Assembly (NCBI GenBank): GCA_025923035.1
Contig: JAICGQ010000004.1
Span: 1 to 38,680 of the forward strand
Reading direction: 5' to 3'
Length of the DNA stretch: 38,680 nt
Source of the DNA: Pyrinomonadaceae bacterium
Lineage (GTDB): Bacteria > Acidobacteriota > Blastocatellia > Pyrinomonadales > Pyrinomonadaceae
Part shown: positions 32,986 to 38,680 of the stretch, piece by piece
How the letters are laid out: each line of letters begins with the position of its first letter
How positions within the stretch are numbered: position 1 is the first letter of the stretch
Notes under the pieces: generated by a model
The model's input: the letters and a program-made list of their open reading frames with translations, nothing else
The model's database searches: none
What the model was told of the DNA's origin: nothing
Program-made: the position numbers and the translations under genes

Positions 32986-33312
32986 CTATTCAGCGAACCA
33001 CCCATTATCATCGAGTAGCTTAACACCGATACGCCGGTTGCCGTCGATGTCGTCGGTCCATGAACCATTCACCTGGGCTTCGAGCTTGCCGCCAAACGGC
33101 GGGATCAGTTTAACCACGGCGCCAACCGCAACGTCGACGTCGATAGCGAGCGTAGCGCCACCGCGACTGATTTTAGTGGCCATGGCCTTGGCCTGAAAAG
33201 GATTTCCGGAAGCGTCGGTGCCTTCAACGTCCAGCGGAAACTCGACCGGAACTCGTGGGCTTCTGGGCCGCTGTGAAGACGCGACATCGCCCTGCGGGTC
33301 TTTCTCATTCAT
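32986..33312 (-). CDS. PilZ-domain-like protein
   Basis: A 108-residue protein with a disordered, charged first 20 residues followed by one small beta-barrel. RSPRVPVEFPLDVEG supplies the RxxxR-like arginines and KISRGGATLAI the region equivalent to the D/NxSxxG motif of c-di-GMP-binding PilZ domains. The first position there is lysine rather than Asp/Asn, so nucleotide binding is possible but not assured. Single PilZ proteins usually regulate motility, exopolysaccharide or surface behaviour through partners. ATG 33312 has AAGGGG about 11 nt upstream. Two GTGTnACAC palindromes lie 46-80 bp upstream. It precedes recJ by 21 bp. Confidence 0.75.
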   Translation of the reverse strand: MNEKDPQGDVASSQRPRSPRVPVEFPLDVEGTDASGNPFQAKAMATKISRGGATLAIDVDVAVGAVVKLIPPFGGKLEAQVNGSWTDDIDGNRRIGVKLLDDNGWFAE

Positions 33313-33354
33313 ACTTTCACGCCCCTTTTATCTGCGGCTTGTGAGGAGGGCCAA

Positions 33355-33392
33355 CGTAGTGTAACACAGTCAGAACAACCGTAGTGTGACAC
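33355..33392. promoter_or_regulatory. paired GTGTnACAC palindromes upstream of the PilZ gene
   Basis: CGTAGTGTAACAC (33355-33367) and CGTAGTGTGACAC (33380-33392) match at 12 of 13 positions; each contains the 9-bp palindrome GTGTnACAC, with centres 25 bp apart. The second lies inside the 3' end of the SRAP gene. They resemble a duplicated operator, but the cognate regulator is unknown. Confidence 0.4.
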
Positions 33393-34050
33393 CGATATTC
33401 GGCTCGACCGGACGTAGCAGGCTCTCGTCATCGGCTTTCGTATCGTTCACTTCATAACCCACCGGATGGCTGGTCATCAGATCGGACGAAAAGGGCGTGA
33501 GCAGGTCTTTCAAGTCCGCGGATCGTGATTGGTCGCTAAGCCAGAGGTCGAATGATTCGGGGCGGAGGATTACGGGCATGCGAGTGTGGATCTGGGCTAG
33601 TAACTCATTCGCGGTGGTGGTGATGATCGCGCATGAGTTAATCGAACCCTTGCTGTCTCCCCATCTGTCCCAGATGCCGGCAAAAACAAAGGGTTCCCCA
33701 TCTTTCATCTGAAAAAAATAAGGCTGCGAGATCTTGCCGATCCGTTCCCACTCATAAAAACCATCGGCGACGATCAAGCAGCGTCGGCGTTGAAACGACT
33801 CTTTGAAGCTGGGTTTATCTTCAATTGTCTCAACGCGCGCGTTGATGAAACCTTTCGGTTCCTTGCTCCACGACGGAATGAGCCCCCATTGAAGAAACGT
33901 CGCCTCCCGCTGCGCCGCACGTTCAACGACGGTCAGAATGTTCTGACTGGGAGCGATGTTGTAACGCGGAATGATACCGTCAAAAACCGATCGATCGATG
34001 CGATCAAACTTAACTCGCTCCGGTCTCTTCAGGATAAATCGCCCACACAT
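33370..34050 (-). CDS. SOS response-associated peptidase (SRAP; YedK/HMCES family)
   Basis: A 226-residue SRAP-domain protein that forms a stable thiazolidine crosslink with abasic sites in single-stranded DNA and thus shields them. The catalytic C2 is exposed once the initiator methionine is removed (MCGRFILKRP). YNIAPSQNILTV, LQWGLIPSWSKEPKGFINAR (DNA and active-site asparagine region), RRCLIVADGFYEWERI (glutamate) and IHTRMPVILRPESFDLWL (histidine) are all conserved. It starts 2 bp after the uppP stop and is therefore co-transcribed with it. No LexA-type operator was recognised. Confidence 0.95.
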   Translation of the reverse strand: MCGRFILKRPERVKFDRIDRSVFDGIIPRYNIAPSQNILTVVERAAQREATFLQWGLIPSWSKEPKGFINARVETIEDKPSFKESFQRRRCLIVADGFYEWERIGKISQPYFFQMKDGEPFVFAGIWDRWGDSKGSINSCAIITTTANELLAQIHTRMPVILRPESFDLWLSDQSRSADLKDLLTPFSSDLMTSHPVGYEVNDTKADDESLLRPVEPNIGVTLRLF

Positions 34051-34052
34051 TT

Positions 34053-34937
34053 TCAGATACTCGCGGAAATGTATCCCGCCGCTAGTGCCGCGAGGATCAG
34101 GGCGCCGACGATGACGCGGTAGACGATGAAGACGCCCGTTGAGTGCGTGCGCAGAAAGCGCAGCAGAAACCAGATCGAAGCATAGCCGACAGCGCAGGAG
34201 ACGATCGTCGCGACGATCAGCGCGCCCGCACTGCCGGACGGAAGTTTGTGCACCGCTTCGCGCATTTCGAGCAGTCCACTCGCCGCGATCGCCGGAATCG
34301 AGAGTAGGAACGAAAAGCGTGCCGCCGTCTCGCGTGTCAGACCCGCGAACAGGCCGCCCATGATCGTCGACCCGGATCGACTCGAACCAGGAATCAACGA
34401 CAACACCTGCGCGAAGCCGACCGCCAGCGCATCCTTAACGCCGAGATGCGACATGTCGTGGTTTCTCTTCCCCACTGCTTCCGCTATCGCGAGTAACACA
34501 CCGACGACGATCATCATCGTCGCGATCACCCACAAGTTTTTCGTGAATGGTCCTTCGATGAGTTTCTTCAACAGCAACCCGACGGTGCCGACTGGTATCG
34601 AGCCGATGATCACCAGCCACCCGAGCCACGCATCCTGCGAGAGTTTCGATCCGGCAGCGGCAACAGGCCGGCCTTTCAACAGCGCCCAGTGATCGCCGAT
34701 GAAAGCCCGCAGGATGTTCGCGATGTCGCGGGCGAAATAGACGAACACTGCGAGCAACGTTCCCAACTGGATCACCGCGATCGTCGCAGTCGTTTGCTCA
34801 GCCTGCAACGTCTTGTCGGCGCCGCCGTAGAGATTAAGGACGCGGGCTGCAAAAACGAGATGTGCGGTTGAACTAACGGGGATGAACTCTGTCAGGCCTT
34901 GAACAATGCCCAGGACAATAGCTTGAAGAATCGTCAT
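34053..34937 (-). CDS. uppP: undecaprenyl-diphosphatase
   Basis: A 294-residue membrane enzyme (BacA/UppP) that dephosphorylates undecaprenyl diphosphate on the outer face of the inner membrane to recycle the lipid carrier for peptidoglycan and LPS O-antigen synthesis. The two active-site motifs are present: GLTEFIPVSSTAHLVFA near the N-terminus (catalytic glutamate and serines) and IPGSSRSGSTIMGGL near residue 190 (PGxSRSG). About eight hydrophobic segments are seen, and the length is slightly above the usual 265-280 because of the loop around TLQAEQTT. Its own promoter would give a leader of only about 5 nt. Confidence 0.96.
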   Translation of the reverse strand: MTILQAIVLGIVQGLTEFIPVSSTAHLVFAARVLNLYGGADKTLQAEQTTATIAVIQLGTLLAVFVYFARDIANILRAFIGDHWALLKGRPVAAAGSKLSQDAWLGWLVIIGSIPVGTVGLLLKKLIEGPFTKNLWVIATMMIVVGVLLAIAEAVGKRNHDMSHLGVKDALAVGFAQVLSLIPGSSRSGSTIMGGLFAGLTRETAARFSFLLSIPAIAASGLLEMREAVHKLPSGSAGALIVATIVSCAVGYASIWFLLRFLRTHSTGVFIVYRVIVGALILAALAAGYISASI

Positions 34938-34948
34938 TTAGGTGTCGG

Positions 34949-34978
34949 AATATACATGGGTTGCGATCGATCGCTCAA
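34949..34978 (-). promoter_or_regulatory. promoter for uppP
   Basis: On the minus strand TTGAGC (34978-34973) is followed after 18 bp by TATATT (34954-34949). The start should be near 34942, about 5 nt before the ATG at 34937; there is no ribosome-binding sequence. This is another short-leader arrangement. Confidence 0.45.
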
Positions 34979-34982
34979 GTCA

Positions 34983-36692
34983 TTAAAAAAACAAGGCGAA
35001 GAAGTAACCCACGATCGACAACACGATCGTGGCGATCGCGAGGGGCACCGGATATCCGATACCAGGTACAGCCGACTGCGATTCTTTCTGCGCTGCCCGC
35101 ATCGAAGTCGTATTCTGGCGCGCACCCGCGATTGCACCCATGAGGAGCGCCGGGTTCAAGTGGAGCGCGTGACGCCCGACCCACCAGGCAATCAGTTCGG
35201 GTAGCAGGCTAATCACCTGAGAGGCAAGCAAGAGTTGCCAGATTGGCCCAGTGGTCGCGACCTGGTAAACCGCGAGGCCGGAGTTGATCGCAAGCGCCGA
35301 GGTGAAGACGTTCAACCCCATCTCTTCCATGAGGCTGCGGGCGCCCTCGGAAATCGGACCGCCAAACGCCGGGTGTCGCGTCTTGAGCCATCCGAAAACG
35401 ATACCGGTCATGAGCACGGCTGCCGCCCCGAAGTTGATCCTGACTCCGAAAATGGGAAAGGGGATCGCACCAATCAGCGCACCTACCAGCAGGCCCAGTG
35501 CGAGCGTCAGCACATCTGAGACATGCGACGAACGAATTACCTGTCCCACACGCTGTCCGAGCTCAGTAATGCGAGAGTCGCTGCCCGTCACCCGGATCAC
35601 ATCGCCCTTCTTCAGTTTTGTGGCAGGTCCCGGCGGCAGTTCAACACCAACGCGGAATACTGCATTCGGATAAAGCCCCGGACCAAGTAATTCCGGCACT
35701 GTTCGCCCTGCTGCCTCGTCGCGGCCGACCACCACATCCACCGTGTCAAGCGGGGTGAGCGCGCGGGCCTCCGAATCAGGCACTTCGGGGCCGAGCACCT
35801 CTCGCACCTTTATCTGCTTCTCGATCGGCGCGCTGATGACGACCTCGTCGGCCGCCGCCAGCGGCGTGGCATCATCGAGATGAAGCCATCCGTTTCCGCG
35901 TCGAATGAGTTCGATGGCGATGCCTGGCGCCGCTTTGCGGATGTCGCCGATCGTCTGGCCCGGCAGGTTGCCCTCGGGAACGCGATACGCCCGCACGGTG
36001 ATTGATGAATCGATTGCGTCAGCCGCTTCGACTGTGCCCGGGAGCGGCGCAGTACGTTCACCCCGCATCGCCGCTTCAAACTCCCGCGCCTCCTTTGGCG
36101 CGTCGATGCCGGTCAGTCTTGGAAGGACCTTCATGAAAAGCACGAACTGCACCTGCGTAGCGGCGTAACACAACGCGAACGACGCCGAGAGCATGCCGGT
36201 AACACTCTCCACGGTCACTCCAGGCGGCGGCTGATAGGCGCCGGACGTGAGCGCTGACGAAGCGGTGCCGAAAGTTGCCGAAGAGTTGTTCGACCCCGCC
36301 AGTAGACCTGCAACCGCTCCCGGCGGCAGATCGAAGAGTCGTCCGAAGGCATAGCTGATCGCCGGCGCCAGCACAGCGACGATGGCGCCAATCGCCACCA
36401 TGTGCCAACCATCACGTTTCAACCCGGCGAAGAACTGCGGACCGATCTTCACCCCCAATGCGAAGATAAAAATATTGAAGAAGATCGTCTTAACGACGTC
36501 CGGAAGGACCAACGCGACACCGGTCGCGGTGTATGAGCCAATGCTAACCAGCAGACCGACGAAGATGATGCACACGACCGAGCCGAGAGAGATGCCGCGA
36601 ATGGCCGGCTTGCCGAGGATCATCCCGGCGGCGAGAACACCGAAAAGCGCGACGAAGGGCTGCGCCTGCAGGAATTCGAAGATGGCGCTCAC
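34983..36692 (-). CDS. aspT: aspartate:alanine exchanger (AspT family)
   Basis: A 569-residue antiporter of the AAE family that exchanges external aspartate for internal alanine. An N-terminal membrane half (GVLAAGMILGKPAIRGISLG and the VKIGPQFFAGLKRDGWH turn) is followed by two cytoplasmic TrkA_C-type domains at about 200-385 (YRVPEGNLPGQTIGDI and PNAVFRVGVELPPGPATKLK). A C-terminal membrane half has VRINFGAAAVLMTGIVFGWL and GARQNTTSMRAAQKES, the AspT-type repeat of the SNNSSATFGTASSA loop. GTG 36692 overlaps the stop of the aspartate decarboxylase gene by 3 bp and is preferred; an in-frame GTG at 36713 would add seven residues. Together the two genes would make a proton-motive decarboxylation cycle. 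Confidence 0.9.
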   Translation of the reverse strand: MSAIFEFLQAQPFVALFGVLAAGMILGKPAIRGISLGSVVCIIFVGLLVSIGSYTATGVALVLPDVVKTIFFNIFIFALGVKIGPQFFAGLKRDGWHMVAIGAIVAVLAPAISYAFGRLFDLPPGAVAGLLAGSNNSSATFGTASSALTSGAYQPPPGVTVESVTGMLSASFALCYAATQVQFVLFMKVLPRLTGIDAPKEAREFEAAMRGERTAPLPGTVEAADAIDSSITVRAYRVPEGNLPGQTIGDIRKAAPGIAIELIRRGNGWLHLDDATPLAAADEVVISAPIEKQIKVREVLGPEVPDSEARALTPLDTVDVVVGRDEAAGRTVPELLGPGLYPNAVFRVGVELPPGPATKLKKGDVIRVTGSDSRITELGQRVGQVIRSSHVSDVLTLALGLLVGALIGAIPFPIFGVRINFGAAAVLMTGIVFGWLKTRHPAFGGPISEGARSLMEEMGLNVFTSALAINSGLAVYQVATTGPIWQLLLASQVISLLPELIAWWVGRHALHLNPALLMGAIAGARQNTTSMRAAQKESQSAVPGIGYPVPLAIATIVLSIVGYFFALFF

Positions 36693-38296
36693 CCCTTTCT
36701 CGATCGTTGCCACTCGGCAAACGTACGAGTCATCAGATCCTTGAGGTCCTTGCCAATCGCTTCGTACTCATCGGCATCGAGGTTGGCGAGCGAGATCCGC
36801 ACGGACCAGGGTGGTCCATCAAAGCCGCTGCCGTTCAGCAGCACCGTCCCGGATCGCTTCGCCAGCGCGATGACGATATCCAGCGGATCGTGATGTGCGG
36901 CAACAAAGGCGCCGAACTCGTCGCCGAATGCGATCCGCCCCCACACCGCGAGATCGATATCGATGTAGTAACCAACGCGAAGCGGATCCTCCGGCACAGC
37001 GAAACCCAACCCGCGGCCCAGTGCCTGCAAACGATCGCGCACCAGCTCGCGACAGCGCTTCTGGTAAGCATCGTCGCGGTCGAGCAGCGCGAAGAGCGAG
37101 AAAAGCACCATCTGCACCTGCTGCGGAGTCGAGAGGCCGGCAGTATGGTTAAGCGCTACGTCGCGACTATCGGCGACGATACGATCGATGAACTTGATGC
37201 GCTCTGGCGTAGTGCTAAGCGTGCGGTAACGCTCGTGGAGCGCGTCGCGATCCGCCGATGGTAGCGCTGCCAGCGCCTGGTCCAGCACGTTGTGCTGGTG
37301 CAGTGCGATCACACCGAGACGCCAGCCGGTGCAACCGAAGTGTTTCGAGTACGAATAGACGAGGATGGTATTTCGCGGAAGATCGGCTGCCAGCGATCGG
37401 AATCCTTCGGCAAAGGTTCCGTACACATCATCGGTCAGGATAATTAGATCGGGACGCTTAGCTCGAACGAGTTCGACGATGCGCTCCTGTGTCTCGCGAT
37501 GTATGGCATAAGACGACGGGTTGGAAGGATTTACGAGGAAGAACGCCTTCACCTGCGAATCGGCGAGCTTCTCGATCTCGTCGTCTGGATACTGCCACGT
37601 ATGGATCCCGCTCTCCGTCAAGGCGGCTTGGTTGATCTCCACGGTTTTGAATGCGTAGTCACTGAGCTTCGGGAGCTCGATGTACGGAGTGAAGATTGGC
37701 GCACCGAGAGCGATCGTGTCGCCTTGGGCCAGAATGCGGTTTTCGACCAGGCTCTTGAAGACGTAACACATCGCCGCCGTGCCGCCCTCAACGGCGAAAA
37801 TGTCGAACGTGCCGGGCGGCGGCTGATCGTTGCACATGGTCTTCTCGAGATAACGATGAACGACCTTCTCGGCGTGGACCAGCATCCGGTCAGGCTCAGG
37901 GTAGTTGTCTCCGATGATCCCGTCGACCAGCTCATGCGCAAAAGCATCGGCGTCGAACCCGAGTGTCGAAGTTGCGTAGTCGAGACCGCGTTGCAGGAGG
38001 TCGACGCCACCGCCTGACGAACTCGCGAGAAACGCACGCAGCCGGTCAGCGACGCCTGCGCCAGGTGGCATGCCGGCCAGCGTTCCTTCGTCACGCGTGC
38101 GCCGGGATTCCGACAACGCGAACTGGCCCAACAAGAAGAACGCCTCGCGCGGCGTCGTTGCGATCCAGTTGGGATTGCCGCGTCCGGCGTTGAGAAACTT
38201 GTGCGTGGCGGCCTTACTGTGGCTCTGATCCCGAGCGTAGCGGATCAGCTCGTCCTTCAACTGGAACGGACTAAGTTGCTGGAGTTCCGACGTCAT
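36689..38296 (-). CDS. aspD: aspartate 4-decarboxylase / aspartate transaminase
   Basis: A 535-residue PLP enzyme that removes the beta-carboxylate of L-aspartate to give alanine and CO2. The catalytic lysine is K318 in VYSYSKHFGCTGWRLGVI. Family-specific features separate it from ordinary aminotransferases: the long N-terminal region with THKFLNAGRGNPNWIATTPR, the GDNYPEPDRML segment, EGGTAAMCYVFKSL and FFLVNPSNPSSYAI. It is also longer than common class I enzymes (about 400 aa). TTG 38302 opens the frame two codons before ATG 38296; neither has a good ribosome site. The AspT gene is coupled through the overlapping GTGA. Consuming a cytoplasmic proton while exchanging aspartate for alanine conserves energy and relieves acid stress. 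Confidence 0.93.
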   Translation of the reverse strand: MTSELQQLSPFQLKDELIRYARDQSHSKAATHKFLNAGRGNPNWIATTPREAFFLLGQFALSESRRTRDEGTLAGMPPGAGVADRLRAFLASSSGGGVDLLQRGLDYATSTLGFDADAFAHELVDGIIGDNYPEPDRMLVHAEKVVHRYLEKTMCNDQPPPGTFDIFAVEGGTAAMCYVFKSLVENRILAQGDTIALGAPIFTPYIELPKLSDYAFKTVEINQAALTESGIHTWQYPDDEIEKLADSQVKAFFLVNPSNPSSYAIHRETQERIVELVRAKRPDLIILTDDVYGTFAEGFRSLAADLPRNTILVYSYSKHFGCTGWRLGVIALHQHNVLDQALAALPSADRDALHERYRTLSTTPERIKFIDRIVADSRDVALNHTAGLSTPQQVQMVLFSLFALLDRDDAYQKRCRELVRDRLQALGRGLGFAVPEDPLRVGYYIDIDLAVWGRIAFGDEFGAFVAAHHDPLDIVIALAKRSGTVLLNGSGFDGPPWSVRISLANLDADEYEAIGKDLKDLMTRTFAEWQRSRKG

Positions 38297-38389
38297 AAAC
38301 AATTCGGACCCGAAAAACCTGCTCTAATAGTTAGGCGTTAAGACTAGATGGTGAAGGTGGGTGCAGACAATACCGCAAAATACGTAAGG

Positions 38390-38680
38390 TCATTCACGAA
38401 AAGAGTTGCGCGCCGCGATCCAGTCGTACATGAAGGTCGGCATCAACATGCCCGCGCGCACGACGGTCGCGAGTTGCCACGGAAACGCGACGCTCCTCTT
38501 CCCCTTTTCGATCGCTGAAACGATCTTCTTGACCGCATCGTCGAGTTCCATCAGGTACGGCATGTGCGCCTCACGCCCGGCAGTCAACGGTGTCTTGATA
38601 AAGCCGGGATGAATGATCGTTACACCGACTCCGGTGCCGCGCAGGTCGATCCTCACGCTCTCGAAGTATGCCGACATCGC
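38390..38680 (-). CDS. short-chain dehydrogenase/reductase, 5' part outside the window
   Basis: Only the C-terminal 96 residues are visible. AMSAYFESVRIDLRGTGVGV continues the helix after the catalytic YxxxK of classical SDRs, and TIIHPGFIKTPLT is the conserved PG-(x)4-T strand that closes the cofactor pocket. A C-terminal segment (VVRAGMLMPTFMYDWIAARN) is hydrophobic and resembles the SDRs with a membrane-associated tail. The Rossmann GxxxGIG motif, the active-site residues and the start lie beyond position 38680, so the substrate cannot be inferred. It reads toward the aspartate decarboxylase gene, 93 bp away. Confidence 0.85.
   Translation of the reverse strand, partial: AMSAYFESVRIDLRGTGVGVTIIHPGFIKTPLTAGREAHMPYLMELDDAVKKIVSAIEKGKRSVAFPWQLATVVRAGMLMPTFMYDWIAARNSFRE

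Overview
This window looks like a chromosomal core segment of a diderm bacterium, most likely an acidobacterium (Acidobacteriota; a Blastocatellia-like lineage would fit, but that is inference). The clues are an Acidobacteria-type VWFA-related secreted protein, an Lpt lipopolysaccharide-export module joined to rpoN, a menaquinone-type MenG, a haem operon led by a CcsA/HemX-like gene, and a fairly even, moderately high GC content with frequent GTG and TTG starts. I see no tRNA or rRNA genes, CRISPR array, prophage or insertion sequence. The only structural RNA I can support is RNase P RNA.

Layout. 1-393: 3'-truncated ECF sigma factor (minus). 712-8243 (plus): catalytically dead-looking M16 protein, MenG, a peptide-type ABC permease pair, a cystathionine beta-synthase-like enzyme with a cystathionine gamma-lyase-like partner, and a PP2C phosphatase. 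8448-9900 (minus): NfeD and proline dehydrogenase. 10049-12288: a small membrane protein (plus) convergent with an HD-domain protein and a VWFA-related secreted protein (minus). 12470-19876 (plus): CcsA/HemX-like, hemA, hemC and hemD, then a sigma-54 activator, an alkaline-phosphatase-fold metalloenzyme and a UMF1-type transporter.

From 19877 to the end everything lies on the minus strand. Read in transcription order it is: partial SDR; aspartate 4-decarboxylase and AspT exchanger; UppP; SRAP/YedK-type protein; PilZ; RecJ; LptC-LptA fusion; LptB; RpoN; HPF; RapZ; mannose-type EIIA; HPr-EI fusion; an anchored Ig-like protein; a CPBP membrane protein; RNase P RNA; a ribbon-helix-helix protein; and a zinc-ribbon protein.

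How the genes fit together. RpoN, HPF, RapZ, EIIA and HPr-EI form a regulatory (non-transporting) PTS cluster attached to the lipopolysaccharide transport genes, as in Proteobacteria, but with no HPr kinase or sugar permease in view. AspD and AspT would form a decarboxylative aspartate/alanine cycle that generates proton motive force. The hem genes make uroporphyrinogen III from glutamyl-tRNA. The two PLP enzymes suggest transsulfuration.

The less ordinary observations are: several promoters placed so that transcripts would start only about 3-14 nt before the start codon; a three-copy dispersed intergenic repeat; a GGCAAT repeat cluster before the haem operon; and substituted key residues in several proteins (M16 zinc motif, RapZ Walker A, CPBP glutamates, a shortened receiver domain).
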